64,000 nt of DNA from Sulfurovaceae bacterium. Lineage in GTDB: Bacteria > Campylobacterota > Campylobacteria > Campylobacterales > Sulfurovaceae. The notes beneath the pieces are model-generated. The model saw only the letters and a program-made list of their open reading frames with translations, ran no database searches and was not told the origin of the DNA. The stretch is from positions 124,001-188,000 of the forward strand of contig JAQTLE010000001.1 of NCBI GenBank assembly GCA_028715055.1, written 5' to 3'. Positions 11,135 to 19,924 of this stretch are shown one piece after another (the first letter of the stretch is position 1; every line of letters begins with the position of its first letter). A program made the position numbers and the translations under genes.

Positions 11135-12175
11135 ATGAAATTGGCAATATTGTTTGGCGGTTCAAGCTTTGAACATGAGATAAGTATAGTAAGTGCCATT
11201 ACTATGCAAAAAGTATTTAAAAAAACTGAACTTGTAAATATTTTTGTAGATAGCAATAGAGAATTTTATCTAATAGACAAAAAAGATATGAAGTCTAAAT
11301 ATTTTAGTTCCGCTGATTATAAAAAAAGTAAAAAACTTAGGCTTGAACACGGCGGGTTTATAACTCCAGGTATGTTCGGCGATAAAAAAATAGATTTTGA
11401 TGCACTTATAAATCTTATACACGGCAGAGATGGAGAGGATGGCAAAATAGCTTCTATGATGGAGTTTTATGGAGTGCCTTATATATCACCAAGACTTGAA
11501 GCATGTGCGCTTAGTTATAATAAACTATTTACAAAATTATTCGCACAAAGTATCGGCATAAAAACAGTCCCGTATGAAGTTCTTCATAAAAACCAACCAA
11601 GAGATATAAATACATCTTTACCTGTTATAGTCAAACCTTCACGCTTGGGAAGCAGTATAGGTGTTAGTATAGTTAAAGATGCAAGTGAATTAGATTATGC
11701 GCTTGATGTTGCATTTGAATTTGATGATCTAATACTTATTGAGCCTTTTATGAGCGGGATCAAGGAGTACAATCAAGCAGGTTGTTTTACGGATAAATGG
11801 GAACTTTCCATCATAGAAGAGCCGCATAAAGAAGAGTTTTTAGATTTTGAGAAAAAATATATGGATTTTTCAAGGGACGGAAAAGTCGGCGAAGCAGATA
11901 TAAATTTAGAGATAAGAGAAAAAATCCAAGAGAGTTTCAAAAAGATATACGGTAATGTTTTTAAAGGAAGTATTATCAGATGTGACTTTTTTGAAAGCGA
12001 TGGGGAGATCTATTTGAATGAAATCAACCCTATCCCAGGCTCAATGGCAAATTATCTTTTTGAAGATTTTGAAGATATGATAATTAGACTCACTAAAAAT
12101 TTATATTTTGAACAAAATATCAAAATCGATTATCAGTACATACACTCAATTCAAAGTGCCAAAGGCAAGGCATAA
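11135..12175 (+). CDS. ddl: D-alanine--D-alanine ligase
   Basis: ATP-grasp enzyme making D-Ala-D-Ala for peptidoglycan. Seen: N-terminal LFGGSSFEHEISIVSA, the VKPSRLGSSIGVSIVKD ATP loop, and the C-terminal metal-binding EINPIPGSM. At 346 aa it is somewhat longer than E. coli Ddl, as is usual in this phylum. It starts 9 bp after carA with AAAGGAT; last gene of the run from the aminotransferase, followed by a long AT-rich gap. Confidence 0.94.
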   Translation: MKLAILFGGSSFEHEISIVSAITMQKVFKKTELVNIFVDSNREFYLIDKKDMKSKYFSSADYKKSKKLRLEHGGFITPGMFGDKKIDFDALINLIHGRDGEDGKIASMMEFYGVPYISPRLEACALSYNKLFTKLFAQSIGIKTVPYEVLHKNQPRDINTSLPVIVKPSRLGSSIGVSIVKDASELDYALDVAFEFDDLILIEPFMSGIKEYNQAGCFTDKWELSIIEEPHKEEFLDFEKKYMDFSRDGKVGEADINLEIREKIQESFKKIYGNVFKGSIIRCDFFESDGEIYLNEINPIPGSMANYLFEDFEDMIIRLTKNLYFEQNIKIDYQYIHSIQSAKGKA

Positions 12176-12578
12176 TCTAAAAATCCAATATATTATACTA
12201 TTCTTCCTACTCGACCGCAGGACTCTTGAAAGTCGTTGCGGCAATCTATTTTATTACAATCAATCAAAGCCAACACAATACTTACAATAATTTTTCTGCA
12301 TATCTCATTTAATTTCTTAAAAAAATATTAAATATACATATTACTTTTATTTATTCTGACTTTTAAGCTTATAAATCGACATATTAAGATATTTTTTCTC
12401 TTATTTGCGCTTTTAAAACTATAAATCTACTTTTAAAAAAAATCATTCTATTATTTGGTAACACCAGGAAAGCCCTGTACAGCGTTATTTTATTGCTTTT
12501 AGCATACGATTGTTAATAATATGTTAAAAAAATATTCTTTATATAGTATATTTAAGTTTCATTTTTAAAAAAAAGTAT
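12176..12578. other. Non-coding AT-rich gap before the cbb3 operon
   Basis: No credible gene. It holds one nested hairpin at 12215-12241 (arms CCGCA / TGCGG, inner GACT / AGTC) that continues into GCAATCTATTTT, words shared with a repeat at 60801-60830. The rest is poly-A/T-rich, as is typical upstream of strongly expressed genes. A short CAGG/CCTG dyad around 12467-12479 is seen but not interpretable. Confidence 0.5.
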
Positions 12579-12616
12579 TATAATTCATGCTGAGTGCTAG
12601 AACTTCGGTTTTAGCA
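12579..12616 (+). promoter_or_regulatory. cco promoter -10 and 5'-terminal UUCG hairpin
   Basis: TATAAT at 12579-12584 would start transcription near 12591. The first transcribed bases then form a hairpin, TGCTAGAAC (12595-12603), UUCG tetraloop, GTTTTAGCA (12608-12616), with one G-U pair. The ribosome site AAGGGGG follows at about 12630. A hairpin this close to the 5' end is the kind that protects mRNA from 5'-dependent decay. Confidence 0.55.
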
Positions 12617-12641
12617 TACAATTTTTACAAGGGGGTATTGC

Positions 12642-14111
12642 ATGCAATCAAACGCTGCATTAGAATATGACTATTCTGTAGCAAAGTTGTTTACACTTAC
12701 AACAATTTTGTTTGGAATCATTGGTATGACAGTGGGTACGCTTATAGCGGCTCAATTGGCATTTCCACAGCTAAACTATCTCATAGGTGAATATGGTACT
12801 TTTTCAAGACTTAGACCGCTTCACACAGACGTAGTTGTTTATGGATTTTTATTGAGTGGTATTTGGTCGACTTTTTATTATGTAGCTCAAAGAGTACTTA
12901 AAGTATCTATGGCTGAATCAAAATTTTTGATGTTTATCGGTAAATTCCATTTTTATCTTTATTTTGTTGGTGCATTAATTGCTGTTGTTACACTTTTGCT
13001 TGGTATTACACAATCAAAAGAATACGCAGAATTTGAGTGGCCAATTGATATAGTTATTGTACTTATTTGGGTACTTTGGGGTATTTCCGTATTTGGAATC
13101 ATAGGAATCAGAAGAGAAAAATCTCTTTATATCTCTCTATGGTACTATATAGCATGTTTCCTTGGTGTTGCTATGCTTTATCTATTTAATAATATGGCAC
13201 TTCCAACATATTTTGTAAGTGGCGGAATAGGAAGCATTTTCCACTCTGTTTCTATGTATTCAGGTACAAATGATGCTCTAGTACAATGGTGGTTTGGACA
13301 TAATGCGGTTGGATTTGTTTTCACTGTAGGTGTTATCGCACAAATTTATTATTTCTTACCAAAAGAGTCTGGTCAAGCTGTTTATTCATATAAACTTTCA
13401 CTTCTTTCATTCTGGGGATTGATGTTCGTTTATCTTTGGGCAGGAAGCCACCACCTTATTTGGTCAACAGTTCCAGACTGGATGCAAACTATGGGATCAG
13501 TATTCTCAGTAGTTCTTATCTTGCCTTCATGGGGATCAGCTATTAACATGCTTCTTACTATGAAAGGTGAGTGGAACCAATTGACTGATAATCCAATTAT
13601 CAAATTGATGGTTCTTGCTTCTACATTCTATATGCTTTCGACAATTGAAGGTCCAATTCAATCTATTAAATCAGTTAACGCTATTGCTCACTTTACTGAT
13701 TGGATCCCTGGTCACGTTCATGATGGTGTACTTGGATGGGTTGGATTTATGACTATGGCAGCTCTATTCCATATGGCTCCTAGAATATTCAAAAGAGAAA
13801 TATACTCTAGAAAACTTATTGACATTCAATTCTGGATTCAAACAACAGGTATCGTATTGTACTTTACATCTATGTGGGTTGCAGGTATCACACAAGGTAT
13901 GATGTGGAGAGCAGTTGATGAATACGGTAACTTGATGTATAGCTTTATAGATACGGTTGCTATATTGCATCCATATTATGTTATCAGAACAGTTGCGGGA
14001 TTATTGTACCTAACTGGCTTCTTTATCTTCGCTTTCAATATGATTAAAACTATGACGGCTTCTGCTAAACTTACAGAAGAACCACAACATAGAACGCCTA
14101 TGGCAGCTTAA
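12642..14111 (+). CDS. ccoN: cbb3-type cytochrome c oxidase subunit I
   Basis: Catalytic subunit of the high-affinity proton-pumping cbb3 oxidase, holding haem b and the haem b3-CuB centre. It is 489 residues with about 12 membrane helices. Haem/Cu ligand regions are visible: RPLHTDVVVYGF (haem b His), WWFGHNAVGF and GSHHLIWSTVP (CuB His residues), GHVHDGVLGW (haem ligands). Strong ribosome site AAGGGGG before ATG 12642. First gene of ccoNOQP. Low-oxygen respiration fits a microaerophilic sulfur oxidiser. Confidence 0.96.
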   Translation: MQSNAALEYDYSVAKLFTLTTILFGIIGMTVGTLIAAQLAFPQLNYLIGEYGTFSRLRPLHTDVVVYGFLLSGIWSTFYYVAQRVLKVSMAESKFLMFIGKFHFYLYFVGALIAVVTLLLGITQSKEYAEFEWPIDIVIVLIWVLWGISVFGIIGIRREKSLYISLWYYIACFLGVAMLYLFNNMALPTYFVSGGIGSIFHSVSMYSGTNDALVQWWFGHNAVGFVFTVGVIAQIYYFLPKESGQAVYSYKLSLLSFWGLMFVYLWAGSHHLIWSTVPDWMQTMGSVFSVVLILPSWGSAINMLLTMKGEWNQLTDNPIIKLMVLASTFYMLSTIEGPIQSIKSVNAIAHFTDWIPGHVHDGVLGWVGFMTMAALFHMAPRIFKREIYSRKLIDIQFWIQTTGIVLYFTSMWVAGITQGMMWRAVDEYGNLMYSFIDTVAILHPYYVIRTVAGLLYLTGFFIFAFNMIKTMTASAKLTEEPQHRTPMAA

Positions 14112-14122
14112 GGAGGTAGGTT

Positions 14123-14788
14123 ATGTTTCATTGGTTAGAAAAAAATCCATTCTTCTTTGCAGTAGGAGTATTTGTAGTTATAGCTTTTGCAGGTCTTATC
14201 GAGATTTTGCCAAACTTTGCCGAGGCATCTCGCCCGGTAGCAGGCCTTAAACCTTATACAGTACTTCAACTTGCTGGTAAAGAGGTTTATAAAAAAGACA
14301 ACTGTATTGCTTGTCATTCACAATTAATTCGTCCGTTTAAATCAGAAACAGACAGATATGGTCAATATTCACTTTCTGGTGAATATGCATATGACAGACC
14401 ATTCTTGTGGGGTTCAAAAAGAACTGGTCCAGATTTGCACCGTGTAGGAAATTATCGTACAACTGATTGGCATGAAAACCATATGTGGGATCCAACTTCT
14501 GTAGTGCCACAATCTATTATGCCTGCTTATAAACACATGTTTAAAAATATAGCTGATATTGATACAGCTTATGCTGAAGCAGTAACCGTTAAAGCGGTAT
14601 TCAAAACACCTTATGATGCTCCTAACGGCACACCACTTGGTACAGTTGATGAAGCTAGAGCAGCAGCTCTTGAAGAAGCTAAAGCGATTACAGCAGATAT
14701 GAAAAACCAAGATGTAAAAGATGCAGTGGCTGCGGGTAAAATCCCAGAGATCGTTGCACTTATTGCATACTTGAATAGATTGAAATAG
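14123..14788 (+). CDS. ccoO: cbb3-type cytochrome c oxidase mono-haem subunit II
   Basis: A 221-residue subunit with one N-terminal membrane anchor (residues 9-29) and one c-type haem site, NCIACHSQLIRPF; a distal Met is expected in the conserved region around SIMPAYKHMF. It carries electrons from CcoP to CcoN. AGGAGG lies before ATG 14123, 11 bp after ccoN. Confidence 0.95.
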   Translation: MFHWLEKNPFFFAVGVFVVIAFAGLIEILPNFAEASRPVAGLKPYTVLQLAGKEVYKKDNCIACHSQLIRPFKSETDRYGQYSLSGEYAYDRPFLWGSKRTGPDLHRVGNYRTTDWHENHMWDPTSVVPQSIMPAYKHMFKNIADIDTAYAEAVTVKAVFKTPYDAPNGTPLGTVDEARAAALEEAKAITADMKNQDVKDAVAAGKIPEIVALIAYLNRLK

Positions 14789-14802
14789 AAGGGGTTTGAG
14801 AG

Positions 14803-15021
14803 ATGGAGCTTAAAGAATTACAAGGGTATGCTACTTTCTTTATGACCATCTTTTTAGTGCTTATGCTATATGGATATATCATGCATCTATATAGAAGCGA
14901 AAAAAAAGGTGAGAAGGATTATGAAAAGTATGGGAAAATGGCTCTTGATGATGAAATCGATAGCACTCCTATTGAGACCAATCCTAACTCTCCAAAGAAA
15001 ACGAAGGAGCAAAATAAATGA
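14803..15021 (+). CDS. ccoQ: cbb3-type cytochrome oxidase subunit CcoQ
   Basis: A 72-residue protein with one membrane helix (about residues 10-30) and a charged cytoplasmic tail; in position and shape it is CcoQ, which stabilises the cbb3 complex. It has the conserved YxxHLYRSEKKGEKDYEKYG region typical of Campylobacterota CcoQ. It overlaps ccoP by four bases (ATGA). Confidence 0.88.
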   Translation: MELKELQGYATFFMTIFLVLMLYGYIMHLYRSEKKGEKDYEKYGKMALDDEIDSTPIETNPNSPKKTKEQNK

Positions 15022-15911
15022 ATAGTTTAATGATTAAAGCATTAGCTTTCGCAGTAGTACTTATACTTGCTACCGTAGCTGTAGTAAAAGGTATGAATAT
15101 CGACCTCAGTGATCCTGTTAACATGCTTACTATGATCGGTGCTATTGCTATTGCTATTATTACAGCTGGTGTAACTACAAAATATATCGGTCAAATGAAA
15201 AGCGATAAGTCTAGTGGAGAGCTTGTTGGCGATAGATGGGATGGTATAGGTGAATATAAAAACGAATTACCGTCAGGTTGGGCATACTCATTTTTGGGTG
15301 TTATTATTTGGGCATTATGGTATTGGATGGTTGGTTATCCAGTAAATGCTTACAGCCAAATTGGTGAGTATAATGAAGAAACAAAAGCATATAATGCTAA
15401 ATTTGAAGCAACATTTGCTAATCCGGATCAAGCTACACTTACTTCTATGGGCGAATCTGTATTCCTAGTACAGTGTGCTCCATGTCACGGTGAGACAGCA
15501 GATGGTTTGTCTGGCAAAGCACATAATTTGACTAGCCGTATTAGTAAAGAGCAAGTATTAGCTACTATACAAAAAGGTTCAAATCAACTTGGTTATGCAA
15601 TGGGCGCAATGCCTCCAATGCTAGCTCAAGGCGCTGATGCTGAAGCTGTCGCAACTTATATTGCCGGCGGAATGAAAGGTACAGCTCCTGCAATATATTC
15701 TACATGTGCAGCATGTCACGGTGCGGATGGCAAAGGTAATAATGGCGCTGCTCCAAATCTTGCAGCATATGATGACACTCTTGTAACACATGTTCTTGAG
15801 AATGGCAAAAAAGGTTCTATTGGTACTATGCCATCGTTTAAAACTAGATTGACTCCGGTGCAAGAAAAAGCATTGTCAACCTATATTCAAACACTACAAG
15901 GAGCAAAATAA
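15018..15911 (+). CDS. ccoP: cbb3-type cytochrome c oxidase di-haem subunit III
   Basis: A 297-residue subunit with two N-terminal membrane helices (residues 6-24 and 31-50), a third near 90-110, then two cytochrome c domains with CAPCHG (about residue 155) and CAACHG (about residue 232). It accepts electrons from soluble or membrane-attached cytochromes c. ATG 15018 lies inside the end of ccoQ. The next gene overlaps its stop by one base. Confidence 0.95.
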   Translation: MNSLMIKALAFAVVLILATVAVVKGMNIDLSDPVNMLTMIGAIAIAIITAGVTTKYIGQMKSDKSSGELVGDRWDGIGEYKNELPSGWAYSFLGVIIWALWYWMVGYPVNAYSQIGEYNEETKAYNAKFEATFANPDQATLTSMGESVFLVQCAPCHGETADGLSGKAHNLTSRISKEQVLATIQKGSNQLGYAMGAMPPMLAQGADAEAVATYIAGGMKGTAPAIYSTCAACHGADGKGNNGAAPNLAAYDDTLVTHVLENGKKGSIGTMPSFKTRLTPVQEKALSTYIQTLQGAK

Positions 15912-16141
15912 TGGCAGAAAATACAAAAAGAGGCGTCTTTAGCCTCAATGGTGTAACTGGTATGTTGATTGCTACAGTATTGTTGCTTTCTATTCTTGCA
16001 GTATTGACTGTATGGGGTATTTTAGTACAACAAGGAAGTGCATCCAAATATTATAATCCAGCGCCTATCACCGGCAGCTTGGATAATGTCAAAGCGAATA
16101 GCACAGCCAATAAAGACTATGCATTCCAAGATGCTAAATAA
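15911..16141 (+). CDS. DUF4006 family membrane protein
   Basis: A 76-residue protein with one membrane helix (residues 14-36) and a short outside tail. It fits the DUF4006 family, found almost only next to cbb3 oxidase operons in Campylobacterota. It overlaps the ccoP stop by one base, so it is translated with the oxidase. Probably an accessory subunit or assembly factor; function not established. Confidence 0.78.
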   Translation: MAENTKRGVFSLNGVTGMLIATVLLLSILAVLTVWGILVQQGSASKYYNPAPITGSLDNVKANSTANKDYAFQDAK

Positions 16142-16150
16142 GGATACAAG

Positions 16151-16252
16151 ATGATTAAAGTAATGAATAAAGTTATAGCTTTAATGTTAGTAGTAACGGC
16201 ACTTTATACTTTGTATTCGGTTGTTACTCCAAACCACCTATATATAGGATAA
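16151..16252 (+). CDS. 33-residue single-helix membrane peptide in the cbb3 operon
   Basis: ATG 16151 with AGGATAC upstream opens a 33-codon frame, MIKVMNKVIALMLVVTALYT... ending HLYIG and TAA at 16250-16252. It is almost entirely one hydrophobic helix. It lies 9 bp after the DUF4006 gene and 4 bp before the next gene, filling the space between them exactly, and its own AGGAT end region supplies the ribosome site of the next gene. I do not recognise a family; the tight packing supports a real small subunit. Confidence 0.6.
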   Translation: MIKVMNKVIALMLVVTALYTLYSVVTPNHLYIG

Positions 16253-16256
16253 ACTC

Positions 16257-16865
16257 ATGATCAAAACATATGCAAGGCTAGCCTTGCTTGTTTTGGTTTT
16301 CTCTTCTTCTCTCTTTGCTACACCAATCATAAAAGATGAATTGCTAAAACCAAAAGTTAAAGAACGTATCAATGTTATGGCTAATGAGCTAAAACAAAAA
16401 ACAGGTATCAATGAATATCTGATAGCCACAAACGATACTCTTCCTAGAGGCATAAGCATGGTTGACTATGCAAAGAAGTTTGAAGGAAACTTAAGCAAGC
16501 CGTATATAATATTTATTTTTGCTCCGCATAATCAAAGAGTTGGTATCATATCATCATCTCCTGAGTTAAATGATCTATATAAAGAAGCAGATGTTAAAGA
16601 TGCTGCGATCAATGTAGTCAGGGATGAATATGATGGCAATTCCATTGAAGATAAATATAATATAGCAGTTTTACAAGCATTTTCAGAACTTGCTGATGAA
16701 ATAGCAGAAGCTAAAGGTGTGAAACTTACCACAACGATACCAAATGAGACGCATTCGATAGTAAACATACTTAGGGCGCTAATATACATTGGTTCGATCG
16801 CAGTATTATGGATTTTTTTTGGACAGCCAATTTTGCGAAGGAAAAAAAGTGGAAAAAAACAATAA
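16257..16865 (+). CDS. TPM-domain-like membrane-anchored protein
   Basis: A 202-residue protein with an N-terminal signal peptide (residues 1-21, ending LFATP), an outside domain of about 145 residues resembling the TPM (DUF2950/phosphatase-like) fold, notably KFEGNLSKPYIIFIFAPHNQRVGIISS, and a C-terminal membrane helix (about 173-192) ending in a basic tail. It is in the cbb3 operon and may assist oxidase or cytochrome assembly. It contains one N-glycosylation-type sequon, E76-G-N78-L-S80. ATG 16257 is just after the small peptide's stop. Confidence 0.55.
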   Translation: MIKTYARLALLVLVFSSSLFATPIIKDELLKPKVKERINVMANELKQKTGINEYLIATNDTLPRGISMVDYAKKFEGNLSKPYIIFIFAPHNQRVGIISSSPELNDLYKEADVKDAAINVVRDEYDGNSIEDKYNIAVLQAFSELADEIAEAKGVKLTTTIPNETHSIVNILRALIYIGSIAVLWIFFGQPILRRKKSGKKQ

Positions 16866-17394
16866 AACTTATTGGCCGCATATGATAATTGGGTTTCTTT
16901 TTTTAGGATTGACATTAGGATATTGGACTCTAAAATCCGCTTCCAATATGCCAGTAGAAAAAGAGAATGCATATATGATGGCATATCAAGATGCAGATAT
17001 GAATATCAATGAGATCATGGCAAGCCAGAATGCATTTGATGCTAAATATACTATAAAATTAGCTGATGTTGAAACTATCAAAGTAAAAGAAGATAAAAAC
17101 AGCAGACTTAAACAACCAGATCCTGTAGCTCTAAAAAAAGGAGCAAATATATTTTCGTATCATATAGTCGATAAAAACGGTACTGAAGTAAAAAATGCAA
17201 AAGTAACTTTTTTACTTACAAGACCGCATACTGATATTGATGATAAAAAAATAGAAAATATTGCTTATAACGGTAAATCATATGAGACACCGATTATCGA
17301 TATAACTAAAGTAGGAAGATATACTTTGGAATTAAAAGCACAGATAGGTGATATAGTGGGTTACATTGAAACCCCGGCATTTTTAGTTAAATAG
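16849..17394 (+). CDS. FixH-like membrane protein
   Basis: A 181-residue protein starting at GTG 16849 behind GAAGGA, overlapping the previous gene by 17 bases. One N-terminal membrane helix (about residues 10-27, HMIIGFLFLGLTLGYWTL) is followed by an outside beta-rich domain with the FixH-like pattern of an Ig-type fold (NIFSYHIVDKNGTEVKNAKVTFLLTR). FixH proteins work with the CcoI copper ATPase in cbb3 assembly. Last gene before a strong hairpin, so probably the operon's end. Confidence 0.7.
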   Translation: MEKNNKTYWPHMIIGFLFLGLTLGYWTLKSASNMPVEKENAYMMAYQDADMNINEIMASQNAFDAKYTIKLADVETIKVKEDKNSRLKQPDPVALKKGANIFSYHIVDKNGTEVKNAKVTFLLTRPHTDIDDKKIENIAYNGKSYETPIIDITKVGRYTLELKAQIGDIVGYIETPAFLVK

Positions 17395-17459
17395 TTCAAA
17401 GGTATTTATATCTATCTCGGGGAGTGGTAGATATAGGGTCGATCACTAAATAACAATCT

Positions 17460-17494
17460 ACTCATTGCAAGTATTTAAAAGTCTTGCGATGAGT
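17460..17494 (+). terminator. Hairpin terminator of the cco operon
   Basis: A 12-bp stem, ACTCATTGCAAG (17460-17471) and CTTGCGATGAGT (17483-17494), with one T-G pair, followed by TTATTATA. It lies 66 bp after the FixH-like stop. A second weaker dyad, TATCTA / TAGATA, lies at about 17408-17436. Confidence 0.6.
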
Positions 17495-17542
17495 TTATTA
17501 TACATCATCTAAAACTTCATAAAACCAATCCTTAACTCCTAT

Positions 17543-19924
17543 ATGTTATACTCTTTTATGACTAAAATACCAAATACTCTTATCATTTATCCAACCTCTA
17601 GAGCATTGCGTTCTATCGCAGATTCCTATAAAGAAACAGACAGATTATTGCCCACGCTCATGCGTATGGATGAGTTTGAATCACGAGCTATACTCGTAGG
17701 CTTAAAAAGCCAAGTTGATTCTATGGAGAGAATACTGCTACTCAGAGATGCAGCGTCATTTGAAGCTTTTAATAAGCTCAAGCTCAATTTAGACCTGGTG
17801 AGATTTTTTACCAGAAGCGATGCGATATTTAAATTTTTTGAAGAGCTAGCAAGCGAAAAAATAGAATTTGATACGCTTCAGATAGCTGATTCTTATAGTG
17901 AGTTTGATGAGCATATACATATACTAAAAATATTGCTTGACAGGTATAAAGTACTTCTTGATGAGAAAGGCTGGACAGACAAAGCCTTTTTGCCCCAAAA
18001 CTATACCCTAAATAAAGGTTTTATTCAAAGTTACGATATTATAGAAGTGCACATAGAAGGATATCTGAGCCGTTTTGAGTTTGAGCTTCTTTATGAGGTC
18101 TCTTTAAAGACCAAACTCCTTTTGCATTATACAACCAGTAAATTTACAGCGAAAATGCAAGATAGATTTACCGGATACGGACTAGATTTACCAACTGATG
18201 CACAAGTAATAATAGATTTCAGTTCCAAGCAGATTATTTCCCGCCTTCCTTTAGAGAGCAATATTAATGCCAGGGTTATATCTACACAAGAGAGATATGA
18301 GCAGATACCTTTGGCATTGAGTGCTATTCAAGATATGGTAAATGATGGGATCAAGCCCGAAAATATCGCACTCATCTTGCCTGATGAAAGCTTCAAAGAT
18401 AGTTTTTCGCTTTATGATAGGTATCACAATCTTAATTTTGCTATGGGTTATGATTATTCCAAAAGCAAAACATATAAAAGCTTGGAAGCTATCATGCTTT
18501 ATTGGCAGAGTTTTGAACAGCTTGAAAGACATAGGCTTATAAGATATGAAATAAACGTAGAGATATTAGATAATGCAATTATTTCTCAAAATATCAAAGT
18601 TGGCATATTTTTTCGGTTTTTGTATGATCTTGGTTTAATGGACTGTCCATTAGAAGGTGAGATTTCAACAAGCCAGAATGACAAAATATATGAAAAATAT
18701 CTAACCATAAATAAGATATTTTCTTCATACGAGTTGGATTATACACAGTGGCTGTTTATTTGGATGAAGACAATAGGTGATATTACAATAGATGACATCA
18801 AAGGTGGCAAGGTAACCGTAATGGGTGCATTGGAAACAAGAGGTGTGGCATTTGATGGAGTTGTAATAGTAGATTTCAATGAAGGAATAACCCCGGCACT
18901 TCCTAGCAAGGATCAGTTTTTGAATTCGTCAGTAAGAGCATTTGCTTCTTTGCCGACAAAAAACGATAGAGAAGCCTTGCAAAAGCAATTATATAAAAGA
19001 GTGTTAGAACAAGCTAAAAAAAGTGTCATTATCTATAGCACTAGTGACAATAAGCTTCCTTCTAGGTTTATCTATGAGCTCGGATTGCAAGATCATATGC
19101 AAGAACTCGCAGGCGATATTAGCTTATTGTATGATAAAAGCTCTCAAATTAGAGAAGATATAGACCCCGTAGTACCATTTGATGCCAAGAAAATAACTTG
19201 GTCATATTCTATGTTAGAGACATATTTGGTATGCAAGCGAAAATATTATTATAGCTATATAAAACAGATAAAACCAAAGTTGAACGAGGATCAAAATGAA
19301 GGTGTTATGGTACATGAACTTCTCCAGAGAGTTTATGAAAAACACAGCTTTTTTACTCATTATGATGAACTAAAAAACGAGATAATAGCGCAGCTTAATG
19401 AAATGTTGTCCCAAAATGATGCCAGAAGCACGTATAAAAAGCTATTATTAATTGAAAGGCTGAAAGAGTTTATAGATACCCAAATATCGCATTTTAAATC
19501 AGGCTGGAAGGTAGTAGAGCGGGAGTTCGATATAAAAGGTGAGATAAATGGACTTTGGTTTAGAGGACGCATCGATAGGATAGACCAAGATAATACACAT
19601 ACATATGTATTGGATTATAAAACAGGTAAAACGGATAAATTAAACAAAGCCAAAAATTTAGAAGGTCTTAGTAATTTTCAGATGAGTATCTATCGTCAAC
19701 TATTGCAAAAAAAATATAAAAATATAAAACTTGCATTTTTAAAGATCTTTGATGAAGGCAAATTTGAAGAGGCTGCAGCTTTGGATGAAAAAGATGAGAT
19801 CTTGTTTGCATGTATCGATAATCTAAAAAATACCAAAACCATACAAGCGAGCAAATGCGAAGATTTGCAGCTGTGTAAATATTGTGATTTTAGGTTAATA
19901 TGCCAAAGAGGTGAGTACCTATGA
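17543..19924 (+). CDS. addB: AddB-type nuclease subunit with Fe-S cluster cysteines
   Basis: A 793-residue partner of AddA in double-strand break repair. The N-terminal two-thirds is an inactivated helicase-like region (as in AddB/RexB). The C-terminal PD-(D/E)xK nuclease is visible as RGRIDRIDQ then YVLDYKTGK. Four cysteines sit where the AddB 4Fe-4S cluster is: one in TYLVCKRKYYY and three in LCKYCDFRLICQR. The start is ATG 17543 or ATG 17558 (MTKIPN); neither has a clear ribosome site. It overlaps addA by four bases. Confidence 0.82.
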   Translation: MLYSFMTKIPNTLIIYPTSRALRSIADSYKETDRLLPTLMRMDEFESRAILVGLKSQVDSMERILLLRDAASFEAFNKLKLNLDLVRFFTRSDAIFKFFEELASEKIEFDTLQIADSYSEFDEHIHILKILLDRYKVLLDEKGWTDKAFLPQNYTLNKGFIQSYDIIEVHIEGYLSRFEFELLYEVSLKTKLLLHYTTSKFTAKMQDRFTGYGLDLPTDAQVIIDFSSKQIISRLPLESNINARVISTQERYEQIPLALSAIQDMVNDGIKPENIALILPDESFKDSFSLYDRYHNLNFAMGYDYSKSKTYKSLEAIMLYWQSFEQLERHRLIRYEINVEILDNAIISQNIKVGIFFRFLYDLGLMDCPLEGEISTSQNDKIYEKYLTINKIFSSYELDYTQWLFIWMKTIGDITIDDIKGGKVTVMGALETRGVAFDGVVIVDFNEGITPALPSKDQFLNSSVRAFASLPTKNDREALQKQLYKRVLEQAKKSVIIYSTSDNKLPSRFIYELGLQDHMQELAGDISLLYDKSSQIREDIDPVVPFDAKKITWSYSMLETYLVCKRKYYYSYIKQIKPKLNEDQNEGVMVHELLQRVYEKHSFFTHYDELKNEIIAQLNEMLSQNDARSTYKKLLLIERLKEFIDTQISHFKSGWKVVEREFDIKGEINGLWFRGRIDRIDQDNTHTYVLDYKTGKTDKLNKAKNLEGLSNFQMSIYRQLLQKKYKNIKLAFLKIFDEGKFEEAAALDEKDEILFACIDNLKNTKTIQASKCEDLQLCKYCDFRLICQRGEYL

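Noticed and set aside
12176-12641. tRNA or small RNA gene in the gap before ccoN
   Set aside because: No cloverleaf, T-loop (GTTCRA) or anticodon stem could be built; only one nested hairpin.
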